From positions 3,080,501-3,144,500 of the forward strand of contig NZ_CP031013.1 of assembly GCF_003711205.1 (NCBI RefSeq): a stretch of 64,000 bases of DNA, read 5' to 3'. Each line of letters begins with the position of its first letter. Positions within the stretch are counted from its first letter, which is position 1. The notes beneath the pieces were generated by a model that was given only the letters and a program-made list of their open reading frames with translations, was not told the origin of the DNA and made no database searches. This document shows, piece by piece, positions 1 through 8,541 of the stretch. The position numbers and the translations under genes are program-made. This stretch comes from Polaromonas sp. SP1. GTDB lineage: Bacteria > Pseudomonadota > Gammaproteobacteria > Burkholderiales > Burkholderiaceae_C.

Positions 1-1
1 A

Positions 2-253
2 GCCAACCCGGCCGGCGACACACTGCAGATCCTGCTGCAGACCTTTGCCATCATGGGCAAAAGCATCAACCAGTACGAACTCAAGGACGCCGATGTGGTG
101 GTCCGGCCCTCGCTGGCGGGCCTGAAAAGCGCGGACTTCTCGGCGCGCCAGCGCGCCATCGATTCGGGCCGCGCGGCCATGCTGGCGGCCTTGCCGCAAT
201 TGAAGGCCAAACTGGAAGCCGCGGGATATGCGGTGCAGAGGCCGCAGCCATAG
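2..253 (+). CDS. Patatin-like phospholipase, C-terminal part
   Basis: Only the last 83 codons are present; the gene starts before the window. The frame stays open to the left edge. The visible residues include a QTFAIMGKSINQYEL helix and the segment ADVVVRPSLAGLKSADFSARQ. This matches the end of RssA/YchK-type NTE-family patatin proteins, where a DVLIxP strand precedes a DF..A helix. The catalytic Ser-Asp dyad would lie upstream and cannot be checked, so the lipid-hydrolase activity is inferred from the family. The stop codon is followed within 15 bases by a copy of the dispersed palindromic repeat. Confidence 0.7.
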   Translation, partial: ANPAGDTLQILLQTFAIMGKSINQYELKDADVVVRPSLAGLKSADFSARQRAIDSGRAAMLAALPQLKAKLEAAGYAVQRPQP

Positions 254-267
254 CCGTAGCGCTATTT

Positions 268-329
268 GCTATTCTTTTGATAGCTTCTTGCCCAGGCAGC
301 GATTGGGCTGGAGGCCGATTTGGCTTAAA
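268..329 (+). repeat. Dispersed palindromic repeat, copy 1 (intergenic)
   Basis: A core of GCTATTCTTTTGATAGC (arms GCTAT/ATAGC) at 268-284 is followed by a spacer containing GCAGCGATTGGGCTGGAGGCC and a T-rich, CTTAAA-ending tail. The spacer and tail share the 16-base string AGGCAGCGATTGGGCT with the reverse-oriented copy near 60.4 kb. It lies between the patatin-like gene and the phasin terminator. Its function is unknown. Confidence 0.8.
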
Positions 330-337
330 TTCTGGCC

Positions 338-370
338 AAAAAAAAGCCCCATCTTGCGATCGGGCTTTAA
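338..370 (-). terminator. Rho-independent terminator of the phasin gene
   Basis: AAAGCCC (343-349) pairs with GGGCTTT (362-368). On the minus strand the stem is followed by a run of T (the A run at 337-345 on the plus strand). It sits about 120 bases beyond the phasin stop codon. Confidence 0.75.
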
Positions 371-488
371 GGGGTCCGTGAAATGAATTTCGGAAGGGAC
401 CCGAGGAGACAACTGGTCTGAAACCCTGTTCAGCTGAACAGGGCCTGCGAAAGCAGCTCCATGAACGGTAGCGCCGGGGCGCCGGTGC

Positions 489-1034
489 TTAGCGCTTTTT
501 GGCGGCAGGCACTTTGGTGGCGTTCACTGCGGAAGCGGCCACCGTGTTGAAGTTGGCTTCAGCGATGTCGCTGGCTTGCTTCACGGCTTTCTGGACCGAC
601 TCAAATGCGTTGTTGGCGGCGGCAACGGCGCTCTTCAGAACAGCCACAGCGGTTTCGGAACCGGCAGGTGCGTTCTTGGCGGCGTTGTCGACCAGGCCGA
701 CGAATTTCTTTTGTGCGTCAGCGGTCTGGGCTTCGAAAGTCTTGCCCAGGTCGGCGCCGGCGGCGGAAGCGATGTCATACAGGTGACGGCTGTAAGCGGC
801 GGTCTTTTCAGCCAGGGGCTGGACCAGGCCGGCTTGCAGGGCCATCAGTTCCTGTGCGTCTTTCACGCCCATGACAGCTTGCGTGTGGTTGGCGGTTTCA
901 GCCAGGGCAGCCTTGGTGGCTTGCACATTCAGCTCGACCAGCTTTTCAACGCCTTCGAAGGCTTTGTGGGTCAGGCCAAACAGGGTTTCGATGTTGGCTT
1001 TGTGGGAAGCGAGGACTTGTTCAGCGGTCAGCAT
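489..1034 (-). CDS. phaP: Phasin (PHA granule-associated protein)
   Basis: This 181-residue protein is rich in Ala and helix-forming residues. It begins [21 protein letters not shown], which is characteristic of the phasin_2 family. Phasins coat polyhydroxyalkanoate granules in the cytoplasm and limit their coalescence. The start at 1034 is chosen because GGAGA lies seven bases upstream; an in-frame ATG further upstream lacks this. The C-terminus ends in a basic VPAAKKR tail. The gene is monocistronic, with its own terminator and a promoter flanked by two TGCACTGCA-type sites that resemble PhaR operators. No PHA synthase gene is in the window. Confidence 0.9.
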   Translation of the reverse strand: MLTAEQVLASHKANIETLFGLTHKAFEGVEKLVELNVQATKAALAETANHTQAVMGVKDAQELMALQAGLVQPLAEKTAAYSRHLYDIASAAGADLGKTFEAQTADAQKKFVGLVDNAAKNAPAGSETAVAVLKSAVAAANNAFESVQKAVKQASDIAEANFNTVAASAVNATKVPAAKKR

Positions 1035-1106
1035 AATGAATCTCCAATATAGGTGGTTAAGGGTCAACTAAGGGTCAACTTGGGTCAACAGTTGCTTTGC
1101 GCTGAA

Positions 1107-1179
1107 TTGCTGCACTGCAACATGAGCCCAAGTATAGGGAATACCCGCCCCATTGCAAGCATTTTTTGCTGCACTGCAC
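1107..1179 (-). promoter_or_regulatory. phaP promoter with two PhaR-like operators
   Basis: On the minus strand a -35 TTGCAA (1158-1153) and a -10 TATACT (1136-1131) are separated by 16 bases. Two near-identical dyads, TTGCTGCACTGCAA (1107-1120) and TTGCTGCACTGCAC (1166-1179), flank this promoter on its downstream and upstream sides. The repressor PhaR of PHA-producing bacteria is known to bind CTGC-N3-GCA-type sequences and to control phasin genes. Assigning these sites to PhaR is inference. Confidence 0.65.
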
Positions 1180-1301
1180 CAATTTAGAGGCCGAGCCCTA
1201 TTTGGCGCACTAAAACAGAGTGCAAAAGTATCCAGATTCGGCCTTTCCACGGCGCTGAAACCCTTGGGCCACAATGGCTAAACCCCTACCGGATTCCCAC
1301 C

Positions 1302-2258
1302 TTGCAAGCCTTTTACGCCGACAACTTTGTGCTGCCGCTCCCGCAGGGGCACCGCTTTCCGATGGCCAAATACCGGCTTCTGCGCGACCGGTTGGTGAAC
1401 GAACTCCCGCAGGTGCGCATGGCGCAGGCGCCGGCCGCCACGGATGGCGAGCTGGCGCTGGTTCACACGCCTGCTTATATAGACGCCATCACCCACGGCA
1501 CCTTGCCGGCGAACGCGCAGCGCGAAATCGGCTTTCCCTGGAGCCCGGGCATGTCCGAGCGCGCGCGGCGCTCTGCCGGTGCCACCGTCGCAGCGGCCCG
1601 TGTGGCAATGGGAGCGGGTGGCAAGCAAGGCGAGGGCGTTGCGGCCAACCTGGCGGGCGGCACGCATCACTCGTACGCGCACAAGGGCGGCGGCTTTTGT
1701 GTCTTCAACGACGCGGCGGTGGCCGCCAGGCTGATGCAGGCAGAGTGGGCGCGGCTGCACCGCCACCAACGCAAGCCGTTGCAGGTCGCCATCGTCGACC
1801 TGGACGTGCACCAGGGCAACGGCACCGCCAGCATCTTTGCCGCGGATGCCAGCGTGTTCACGCTGTCGCTGCATGGGCAGAAGAATTTCCCGTTCCGCAA
1901 AGAGGCCAGCGACCTCGACGTGGACCTGCCCGACGGCTGCGGCGACGCGGCCTATCTCCAGGCGCTGGAGCATGCGCTCGACGAGCTGGAGCGGCGCTTT
2001 GAGCCGGGGCTGGTGCTCTTCCTGGCCGGCGCCGATCCGTATGAGGGCGACCGGCTGGGGCGGCTGGCGCTGAGCTTCGATGGCCTGGAAGCGCGCGACC
2101 GGCGCGTGTTCGACTGGGCCTGGCAGCGCCGTATTCCGCTGGCGTTTTCCATGGCGGGTGGCTACGGCGTCAACATCGACGAAACCGTGCAGGTGCAGGT
2201 GAACACCTACCGCGTCGCGCTGGAGTACTGGAAGCGCTGGAACCCCTGGAACCCCTAG
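1302..2258 (+). CDS. Histone deacetylase-family zinc hydrolase
   Basis: This 318-residue member of the arginase/deacetylase fold would remove acyl groups from amines such as acetylated lysine or polyamines in the cytoplasm. The tandem histidines are in GGTHHSYAHKGGG, with DLDVHQGNGT supplying Asp and His zinc ligands and GADPYEGDRLG supplying the third ligand. The start is a TTG at 1302: it gives MQAFYADNFVLPLP, the usual family N-terminus, and no in-frame ATG or GTG lies just upstream. No strong ribosome site is visible. The natural substrate cannot be told from the sequence. Confidence 0.88.
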   Translation: MQAFYADNFVLPLPQGHRFPMAKYRLLRDRLVNELPQVRMAQAPAATDGELALVHTPAYIDAITHGTLPANAQREIGFPWSPGMSERARRSAGATVAAARVAMGAGGKQGEGVAANLAGGTHHSYAHKGGGFCVFNDAAVAARLMQAEWARLHRHQRKPLQVAIVDLDVHQGNGTASIFAADASVFTLSLHGQKNFPFRKEASDLDVDLPDGCGDAAYLQALEHALDELERRFEPGLVLFLAGADPYEGDRLGRLALSFDGLEARDRRVFDWAWQRRIPLAFSMAGGYGVNIDETVQVQVNTYRVALEYWKRWNPWNP

Positions 2259-2339
2259 CCGGTCGCGGATTGCTGCTACATTGCCTTGGCCCATTCGGGT
2301 GGCCCACCGCTGGAACGCGGGAACAACCAGCACAAGAAC

Positions 2340-3350
2340 ATGCAGCCTCATCCCGAAAATTCCCCGAAAAGCGTGGCTACCGGCGCGCTTCGCGTCCTGG
2401 TGCTGGGCGGCACCGGCTTTATCGGCCGCCATGCCGTGGCAGCGCTGCATGCCGCAGGCGCGCAACTTGCCATCGGCAGCCGCCACCCTGAGCGCCACGA
2501 GGCGGCCTATCCCTTTGCCGCCTTGCACAGGGTGCGCTTTGAGCATCTGCTGCAGCCCGATGCCTGGGCCCCTTTGCTCAAGGACGTGGACGTGGACGTG
2601 GTCGTGAACTGCGTGGGCATCCTGCGCCAGCGGCCCAGGGAGTCTTATGACCATGTGCACCACCGCGCGCCGGTCGCGCTGGCCGTGGCATGTGCCGGTG
2701 CCAACATCCGCCTGGTCCACACCTCGGCCCTGGGTTTGCACGAAGGCGCCAAAAGCCGGTTCCTGTCGAGCAAGCTGCTGGGCGAGCGCGCCATCGCGGC
2801 GACCGGCTGCGACCACGCCATCGTGCGGCCGTCACTGCTGGACGGCGAGGGCGGCTTTGGCGCGCGCTGGTTGCGCGGCCTGTCGCGTTCGCCGGTGCAC
2901 TTCATCCCGCGCGGCGCGCGCGGCGGCATTGCGGCGATGGCGGCCACCGATCTTGGAAAAGCCTTTGCCGCGCTGGCCGCTTTTCCTTCCCTGGCCGGCC
3001 ACCGTGAGGTTGAGCTGGGCGGCACCCGCCGCTACGGCTACGCCGAATACCTGCGTGAGCTTCGCGCCGACTACACCGGCACCCGCGCGCTGCAGATTCC
3101 GCTGCCCAACTGGGCGGCACGCGTGGGCGCGCATGTGTGCGATGTCCTGCACTTTTCGCCGTTCTCTTACGGGCACTGGATCTTGCTGCAGCGGGACAAC
3201 ATGCCGTCGCCCAACCGCTTGCCGGAATTGCTGGGACGGGAGCCGCTTGCGATCAGGCCGGGCAGCCACCCAAAAGCCCAGCCCGGGACCGGCCAGGGTC
3301 ACACTGGCAAAATAGGTCCTCATGACCTCCCCGACACGCCCGCAGGCTGA
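2340..3350 (+). CDS. NAD(P)-binding epimerase/dehydratase-like protein (NDUFA9-like)
   Basis: This 336-residue atypical short-chain dehydrogenase has a Rossmann nucleotide-binding motif, [15 protein letters not shown], near residue 20, followed by [11 protein letters not shown] and later [16 protein letters not shown]. This pattern is typical of NDUFA9/YbjT-like proteins that bind NAD(P) and are often found with quinone or membrane functions. The classical YxxxK catalytic pair is not obvious, so catalysis is uncertain. The ATG at 2340 is preferred because it places the Rossmann motif close to the N-terminus; another in-frame ATG at 2286 is possible. Its 3' end overlaps the thioesterase gene by 29 bases, suggesting one transcript. 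Confidence 0.75.
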   Translation: MQPHPENSPKSVATGALRVLVLGGTGFIGRHAVAALHAAGAQLAIGSRHPERHEAAYPFAALHRVRFEHLLQPDAWAPLLKDVDVDVVVNCVGILRQRPRESYDHVHHRAPVALAVACAGANIRLVHTSALGLHEGAKSRFLSSKLLGERAIAATGCDHAIVRPSLLDGEGGFGARWLRGLSRSPVHFIPRGARGGIAAMAATDLGKAFAALAAFPSLAGHREVELGGTRRYGYAEYLRELRADYTGTRALQIPLPNWAARVGAHVCDVLHFSPFSYGHWILLQRDNMPSPNRLPELLGREPLAIRPGSHPKAQPGTGQGHTGKIGPHDLPDTPAG

Positions 3351-3765
3351 AGCCCGCAGCGCCTACAAGGCCTTCCGCCACATCGGCACCCGCTGGTCCG
3401 ATAACGATGTTTACGGCCACGTCAACAACGTCGTTTACTACAGCTGGTTCGACACTGCGGTCAACGGCCTGTTGATCGAACGCGGCGCCATCGACATCCA
3501 CACCGGCAGCGTGATCGGCCTGGTGATCGAAACCCAATGCAACTACTTCGCGCCGCTGGCGTTTCCCGAGCCTGTGGTGGCGGGCATCCGCGTGGCGCAT
3601 GTGGGCTCATCCAGCGTGCGCTACGAGGTGGCTTTGTTCCCGGGCGACGAAAGCGCACTGTGCGCGGCCCGCGGCCATTTCATCCATGTGTATGTCGACC
3701 GCGCCACGCGCCGGCCGGCGCCGCTGCCCCCTGAACTTCTTTCTGTACTGGAGACCCTCCGATGA
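3322..3765 (+). CDS. Acyl-CoA thioesterase, 4HBT hotdog family
   Basis: This 147-residue single-hotdog protein belongs to the YbgC/FadM-like 4-hydroxybenzoyl-CoA thioesterase family. The diagnostic active-site region is [22 protein letters not shown], where the Asp after WSDN and the GHVNN turn form the catalytic site in relatives. It would hydrolyse cytoplasmic acyl-CoA thioesters; chain-length preference is not readable. It overlaps the upstream epimerase-like gene and the downstream nitroreductase (ATGA overlap), so the three are probably co-translated. Confidence 0.85.
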   Translation: MTSPTRPQAEARSAYKAFRHIGTRWSDNDVYGHVNNVVYYSWFDTAVNGLLIERGAIDIHTGSVIGLVIETQCNYFAPLAFPEPVVAGIRVAHVGSSSVRYEVALFPGDESALCAARGHFIHVYVDRATRRPAPLPPELLSVLETLR

Positions 3766-4508
3766 CCCAGGCACCGCCCGTGCTTCCCTACATCACGCCG
3801 CGCCGCGCAGGCGATGCCCAAAACGCCGTCGACGAAGCCATCGTCAGCCGCCAGTCGATACGCCAGTTCCTGCCCACGCCGGTGCCGCGCGAGACCATCG
3901 CCCACCTGCTGGAAGTCGCCAGCCGCGCGCCGTCCGGCACCAACACCCAGCCCTGGAAGGCCTACGTGCTGCAAGGCGCCAGCCGTGACGCGCTGGTCGC
4001 CAAAGTCTGCGAAGCCCACGATGCGATCTACGCCAACCCGGCGCTGGCCGCCGAGTACAAAGAGGAATACGACTACTACCCCGAAAAATGGGTGTCGCCC
4101 TACATCGACCGCCGCCGCGAAAACGGCTGGGGCCTGTACGGCCTGCTGGGCATCACCAAGGGCGACAAGGACAGAATGCACGCACAGCATCACCGCAACT
4201 TCCAGCTCTTCGATGCGCCCGTGGGCCTGATGTTCACGCTGGACCGCGTGATGGGCCGTGGCTCGCTGGTGGATTACGGCATGTTCATGCAGAGCCTGAT
4301 GGTCGCCGCGCGCGGCCTGGGCCTGCACACCTGTCCGCAGGCGGCGTGGAACGGCTTCGCCAAAATCATCCTGCCGCATATCGGCGCAGGTGACAACGAG
4401 ATGCTGGTGTGCGGCATGGCGCTGGGCTATGCGGACGAAGCCGCGTTGGTCAACACTTTCCGCACGCCTAGAGTTCCTGCATCCCAGTTCACCACCTGGC
4501 TGGACTGA
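3762..4508 (+). CDS. Nitroreductase-family FMN oxidoreductase
   Basis: This 248-residue protein has the FMN-binding signature [18 protein letters not shown] near residue 30 and [16 protein letters not shown] around residue 60. The family makes cytoplasmic, flavin-dependent homodimers that transfer hydride from NAD(P)H to nitro compounds, quinones or other acceptors. An insertion with many Tyr residues ([13 protein letters not shown]) is seen in the larger members annotated as nitroreductases in Burkholderiales. The start overlaps the thioesterase stop by four bases (ATGA). The substrate is unknown. Confidence 0.87.
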   Translation: MTQAPPVLPYITPRRAGDAQNAVDEAIVSRQSIRQFLPTPVPRETIAHLLEVASRAPSGTNTQPWKAYVLQGASRDALVAKVCEAHDAIYANPALAAEYKEEYDYYPEKWVSPYIDRRRENGWGLYGLLGITKGDKDRMHAQHHRNFQLFDAPVGLMFTLDRVMGRGSLVDYGMFMQSLMVAARGLGLHTCPQAAWNGFAKIILPHIGAGDNEMLVCGMALGYADEAALVNTFRTPRVPASQFTTWLD

Positions 4509-4592
4509 CGTGGCCCCCACGCTTGTCGCTTTGTGTAATGCGCGAGGCCTTGCAGGCCGCGGCTCGCGGGACGCTTCGCCTCTGTCGCCTGT

Positions 4593-4679
4593 CCAAACCT
4601 GCTCAAGCAGGTTTGGAGCCGCAGGCTCCAGCCCCTCGGGGGTTAATTTTCCTTGGGGCGGCCCGGCGGAAAATTGCTG
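4593..4679. repeat. Tandem hairpins between nitroreductase and livHM
   Basis: The 200-base gap carries back-to-back palindromes. CCAAACCTGCT/AGCAGGTTTGG is a perfect 11-base stem at 4593-4616. TGGAGCC/GGCTCCA (4614-4630) shares three bases with the first stem, and CCCC/GGGG lies at 4632-4641. A further inverted repeat, AATTTTCC/GGAAAATT, encloses CTTGGGGCGGCCCGGC at about 4646-4677. No T run follows, so simple termination is not clear. The last part resembles a GC-rich intergenic repeat I have seen in Comamonadaceae, but only one copy is in this window. Confidence 0.6.
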
Positions 4680-4709
4680 CGCCTTCCCTTCCTGTACGGA
4701 ATTGAAGGC

Positions 4710-6599
4710 GTGACCTTTTCCGTGGTCCAGCTGCTGGGCGGGCTGTCTTACGCGACCACGCTGTTCCTGATGGCGGCGGGCCTCACGCTGATCTTCGGCG
4801 TGACGCGGATCGTCAATTTTGCGCACGGCAGCTTCTTCATGTTGGGCGCATTGTTCACTGCGCACTGGGTGACGCACTGGTTCCCGGCCTGGGGCGAAAG
4901 CGCGCCGCTGTACCTCCTTGCTATTCTTTTAGGAGCTGCGTGTGCAGGTGTGGCGGGGGCTGTGGCCGAATTCTTCTTGTTAAGGCGAATGAGCGGCGCG
5001 CCCGAGCTCTACCAGCTGGTGGCCACCTTCGGCCTGACGCTGGCGATGCACGACGCGATGCAGTGGGGCTTTGGCCCCGACGAAGTTTTTGCGCCGCGCT
5101 TTCCGGGCCTCAAGGGTTCGGTGCAGATTGGCGAGGACTTTTTCCCCGTCTACCAGCTCGCGATGATCGCGCTGGGCCCGCTGGTCTGGCTGGGCCTGCA
5201 CCTGTTGCTGCGGCGTTCTCTGTTTGGCCAGCGCCTGCGCGCGGCCACGCAAGACCGCGGCATGCTGGCCGCGCTGGGCGTCAACCCGCGCCCCATCATG
5301 CTGGGCGCCGTGGTGCTGGGCTGCGCGCTGGCGGGCCTGGCCGGCGCCTTGCAGCTGCCGCGTGAGCCCGCGCACCTGCAGATGGACATGAACGTGATCG
5401 TCGAGACCTTTGTCGTCGTCGTCATGGGCGGGTTGGGCAGCATTGGCGGCGCTTTTGTCGCGGCCTTGCTGATCGGGCTGGTGCATGCGTTCGGCATCAG
5501 CGTGTTTCCGCAGGCCACGCTGGTGATCGTCTTCCTGACGATGGCGGTGGTGCTGGTGTTCCGGCCGCAAGGCTTGAACGGCAAGGCCATTTCGCAGGAC
5601 AGCAGCGGTGTGCGTGAAGCGGTGCAGAAGTTTCGCGGCCTGCAGATGGGGCCGGCGGGCTCTTCGCTGATTTCGCTCGCCTTTGTGGCGCTGGCGTGGC
5701 TTGCCTGGGCGGGCGGGCCCTACTGGCAAACGCTGGCCGCCGACGCGCTGATCCTGATGATTTTCGGCATCAGCCTGCAATCGATGATGGCGCTGGGCGG
5801 CCTGGTCAGTTTTGGCCATGCCGCTTTTTTTGCGCTGGGCGCGTACGGCGCTGCGCTGTCGCACAGCCTCTGGGGCGCCTCGCTTCCGCTCGCGCTTGCC
5901 GCCGGCTGCGGCATGGCGCTGGCGGTGGCGGCGGTGTTTGGCGCGGCGGTGGTGCGCAGCAGCGGTGTGTACCTCGCCATGCTGTCGCTGGCGCTGGCGC
6001 AGGTGATCTGGGCCGGGGCCACGCAGTGGATCTATGTCACGGGCGGCGACAACGGCCTGATCGGGTTGACGCTGGTCGATGACGAAGGCCGGCCGCTTTT
6101 TTATGCCTTGCTGGCCGGCCTGGCGCTGGTGGCGGTGTTTGCGCTGCGTTTCCTCGGCCGCTCGGTCATGGGCGCCGCGCTCCAGGCGCTGCGTGATTCG
6201 CCCATGCGTGCGTCGGCGTCGGGGCTGGCGGTGGGCTGGCTCAAGTACCGCATTTTTGTGGAAAGCGCGGTGCTGGCCGGCCTGGCCGGCGGCCTGTTTG
6301 CCGCGCACAAGGGCGCGGTGTTTCCCTCGCTGGCAGCGGTTTCCACCTCGGTCGATGCCTTGCTGGTTGTGCTGCTCGGCGGCGTGCACCAGCTCTGGGG
6401 CGCCGTGGTGGGCAGCATGGTGCTGACTTACGCCGGCGCCGAGCTGGGCCGCGAAGTGACTTACTGGCGCGGCCTGCTGGGCGTCTTCATCATGGTGATC
6501 ATGGTGGCGTCGCCTTCGGGCCTGATGGGACTGGTGGGCCGGCTGTTGTTGCTTCTGGCGCGGCTGCGCAGCCGCGGCCGCAAGACAGGAGGCGCCTGA
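4710..6599 (+). CDS. livHM: Branched-chain amino-acid-type ABC permease, LivH-LivM fusion
   Basis: This 629-residue protein joins two inner-membrane permeases. Residues 1 to about 290 are LivH-like (SYATTLFLMAAGLTLIFGVTRIVNFAHGSFFMLG; GELYQLV-type segment APELYQLVATFGLTL). Residues from about 310 are LivM-like (DALILMIFGISLQSMMALGGLVSFGHAAFFALGAYG). Together they would form the whole membrane channel for a HAAT-family importer of branched-chain amino acids, amides or aromatic acids. The GTG at 4710 is chosen because it starts directly before the first membrane segment; an ATG at 4653 would add 19 residues. The stop overlaps livG (TGATG). No periplasmic binding protein is adjacent. Codons 71-92 coincide with a copy of the dispersed repeat. 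Confidence 0.85.
   Translation: MTFSVVQLLGGLSYATTLFLMAAGLTLIFGVTRIVNFAHGSFFMLGALFTAHWVTHWFPAWGESAPLYLLAILLGAACAGVAGAVAEFFLLRRMSGAPELYQLVATFGLTLAMHDAMQWGFGPDEVFAPRFPGLKGSVQIGEDFFPVYQLAMIALGPLVWLGLHLLLRRSLFGQRLRAATQDRGMLAALGVNPRPIMLGAVVLGCALAGLAGALQLPREPAHLQMDMNVIVETFVVVVMGGLGSIGGAFVAALLIGLVHAFGISVFPQATLVIVFLTMAVVLVFRPQGLNGKAISQDSSGVREAVQKFRGLQMGPAGSSLISLAFVALAWLAWAGGPYWQTLAADALILMIFGISLQSMMALGGLVSFGHAAFFALGAYGAALSHSLWGASLPLALAAGCGMALAVAAVFGAAVVRSSGVYLAMLSLALAQVIWAGATQWIYVTGGDNGLIGLTLVDDEGRPLFYALLAGLALVAVFALRFLGRSVMGAALQALRDSPMRASASGLAVGWLKYRIFVESAVLAGLAGGLFAAHKGAVFPSLAAVSTSVDALLVVLLGGVHQLWGAVVGSMVLTYAGAELGREVTYWRGLLGVFIMVIMVASPSGLMGLVGRLLLLLARLRSRGRKTGGA
4920..4984 (+). repeat. Dispersed palindromic repeat, degenerate copy inside livHM
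   Basis: The sequence begins GCTATTCTTTTAGGAGC and continues with GCAGGTGTGGCGGGGGCTGTGGCC and a T-rich tail ending TTAAG. It keeps the order of conserved blocks of the family, though the right arm is damaged. It is read in frame as part of a membrane helix (AILLGAACAGVAGAVAEF). The degeneracy makes this one of the less certain copies. Confidence 0.55.
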
Positions 6600-7366
6600 T
6601 GCTGCAGGTTCAGGATTTGGTCAAACACTTTGACGGCGTCCGTGCGGTGGACGGCGTGAGCTTTGAGGTGCAGCCGGGCCAATGCGTGGCCTTGATCGGC
6701 CCCAACGGCGCAGGCAAGTCCACCACCTTTGCCTGCATTGCCGGCCAGTACCCGCTCACCGGCGGCCATATCGCGTGGAAAGGCGTGGCGCTGGAGGGCC
6801 TGAGCCCGCAGGCCCGTTTGCAGCATGGCGTGGCGCGCACCTTCCAGGTGGCACAGGTCTTTGAGGCGCTGACGGTGCTACAAAATGTGCAGCTGGCAGC
6901 CCAGGCGCGGCGCGGTCTGCGGGCCATTTCGGCTTTCAAACCGCTGGATGGGCAGGCGCGTGAGCCGGCGCTGGCGCTGCTGGCGCAAACCGGCCTGGAG
7001 GCGCTGGCCGACCACGATGCGCTGAGCCTGCCCTATGGCGCCAAGAAGCGGCTGGAGCTGGCGATAGCGCTGGCCGCCGGGCCGCAACTGTTGCTGCTGG
7101 ACGAGCCCGCCGCCGGCCTGGCCGGGCCCGAGCGCGCCAGCCTGATGCAGCTGGTGAAAAGCCTGGCGGGGCAGGGCATGACCGTGCTCTACACCGAACA
7201 CAACATGGACGCCGTGGCCGGCGTGGCCGACCACGTGCTGGTGCTCATCGAAGGCAAGCTCGCCGCACAAGGGTCGTTCGACGAGATCTCACGCGACGCG
7301 GTGGTGCGCAGCCGCTACCTGGGTGAAACTGCCGTTGAAGGGGTTGAAGGTGCCAGCCATGCTTGA
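6599..7366 (+). CDS. livG: HAAT-family ABC transporter ATPase LivG
   Basis: This 255-residue nucleotide-binding subunit has Walker A LIGPNGAGKSTT, a divergent signature LSLPYGAKKRLELAIALA in place of LSGGQ (usual for LivG), Walker B QLLLLDEPAAGLAGPE and the switch His in YTEHNMD. It would couple ATP hydrolysis in the cytoplasm to uptake through the fused LivHM permease. Its ATG overlaps the livHM stop, and its own end overlaps livF by eight bases, so the three genes form one translationally coupled operon. Confidence 0.9.
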   Translation: MLQVQDLVKHFDGVRAVDGVSFEVQPGQCVALIGPNGAGKSTTFACIAGQYPLTGGHIAWKGVALEGLSPQARLQHGVARTFQVAQVFEALTVLQNVQLAAQARRGLRAISAFKPLDGQAREPALALLAQTGLEALADHDALSLPYGAKKRLELAIALAAGPQLLLLDEPAAGLAGPERASLMQLVKSLAGQGMTVLYTEHNMDAVAGVADHVLVLIEGKLAAQGSFDEISRDAVVRSRYLGETAVEGVEGASHA

Positions 7367-7997
7367 CGTGCGCAACCTCAACGCCTTCTACGGCCCGGCG
7401 CAGGCCCTGTTCGATGTCTCCCTGCAGGTCGCGCCGGGTGAACTGGTCGTGTTGCAGGGCCTGAACGGTGCGGGCAAGTCCACGCTGCTCAAGTCGCTGA
7501 TGGGGCTGGAAGTGCGTACTGAAGGTCATATCCGCTATCAGGTGCAGACGCAGCTTGAGCCGATCGAACGCTGGGACACCCACCGCCGCGCGCGCGCCGG
7601 CCTCGGTTATGTGGCCGAAGACCGGCGGCTGTTCACCGAGCTCACGGTGCGCGAAAACCTGCGCATCGCCGCCGGCCGCGACGCATCGGCGCAAGAGGCG
7701 CGCGCGCTGGATCTTTTCCCTGCGCTCAAAGGCATGCTGGGGCGCCGCGCCGCGCAGATGAGCGGCGGCGAGCAGCAGATGCTGGCGATTGCCCGCACCT
7801 TGATGACGGCGCCGCGCATCCTGCTGCTCGATGAACCCTGCGAAGGCATCGCGCCCGTGCTGGTCGAATCCATCCGCGATGCACTCCTGAAGCTCAAGCA
7901 GGAAGGCCTGGGCCTTCTGGTCGCCGAGCAAAACCAGCTGCTGGCATCCCGTGCTGACAGGCTGGTTTTGCTGGTTGCGGGTAAAGTCAGGGGTTGA
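7359..7997 (+). CDS. livF: HAAT-family ABC transporter ATPase LivF
   Basis: This 212-residue second ATPase has Walker A LQGLNGAGKSTLLK, Q-loop region VAEDRRLFTELTV, signature MSGGEQQMLAIARTL, Walker B ILLLDEPCEGIAP and a Gln in the switch position (VAEQNQ). The ATG at 7359 is preferred because GAAGG lies eight bases upstream and family members start MLxVxxLNAFYG. It overlaps the end of livG. It pairs with LivG to energise the LivHM permease. It is slightly shorter than most LivF proteins, ending soon after the last beta strand. Confidence 0.9.
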   Translation: MLDVRNLNAFYGPAQALFDVSLQVAPGELVVLQGLNGAGKSTLLKSLMGLEVRTEGHIRYQVQTQLEPIERWDTHRRARAGLGYVAEDRRLFTELTVRENLRIAAGRDASAQEARALDLFPALKGMLGRRAAQMSGGEQQMLAIARTLMTAPRILLLDEPCEGIAPVLVESIRDALLKLKQEGLGLLVAEQNQLLASRADRLVLLVAGKVRG

Positions 7998-8081
7998 TGA
8001 CGAAAGACCGGTTTCCGCCCGTTTTTTGCTCCTTCCTTTTTTCAATCCTCTCATTTTCATTTCCTTCAGAAGGACCTCCCC

Positions 8082-8438
8082 ATGAGCAACATCACCACCA
8101 CCCCTTCCGGCCTGCAGTACGAAGACACCGTGCAAGGCACCGGCGCCATCGCCAAGGCGGGGCAGCATGTCAAGGTCCACTACACCGGCTGGCTGTACAA
8201 CGACGGCGTGCAAGGTGCCAAGTTTGATTCCAGCAAGGACCGCGGCCAGCCGTTCGAGTTCTCGCTCGGCGCCGGCCAGGTCATCCGCGGCTGGGACGAA
8301 GGCGTGCAGGGCATGTCGGTGGGCGGCACGCGCCGCCTGATCATCCCGGCGGAACTGGGCTACGGCGCACGCGGCGCCGGCGGCGTGATCCCGCCGAACG
8401 CCACCTTGCTGTTCGAAGTGGATTTCCTGGGCACCTGA
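8082..8438 (+). CDS. FKBP-type peptidyl-prolyl cis-trans isomerase
   Basis: This 118-residue single-domain FKBP shows the family pocket residues: VHYTGWLYNDG, FDSSKDRGQPFEFSLGAGQVIRGWDEG, MSVGGTRRLIIPAELGYG and IPPNATLLFEVDFL. There is no signal peptide, so it should act in the cytoplasm, catalysing proline isomerisation during protein folding. AGAAGGA lies seven bases before the ATG. The 84 bases before it are unusually pyrimidine-rich. It is separate from the liv genes in function, though it lies on the same strand. Confidence 0.93.
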   Translation: MSNITTTPSGLQYEDTVQGTGAIAKAGQHVKVHYTGWLYNDGVQGAKFDSSKDRGQPFEFSLGAGQVIRGWDEGVQGMSVGGTRRLIIPAELGYGARGAGGVIPPNATLLFEVDFLGT

Positions 8439-8541
8439 GCCAGCGCAAGTTGAAGAAGGCTGGCGCGCGGCCATCGCGCCCGGCCTGTTCACCTGATTAA
8501 CCGCCAAGGCGCCTTCGCGCTGCGGCCCTCAAGCGTTCTCC

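Noticed and set aside
1278..2816. Open minus-strand frame of 512 codons opposite the deacetylase and epimerase-like genes
   Set aside because: It crosses two well-supported plus-strand genes, its translation is His/Arg/Gln-rich without domains, and such frames are common in GC-rich DNA.
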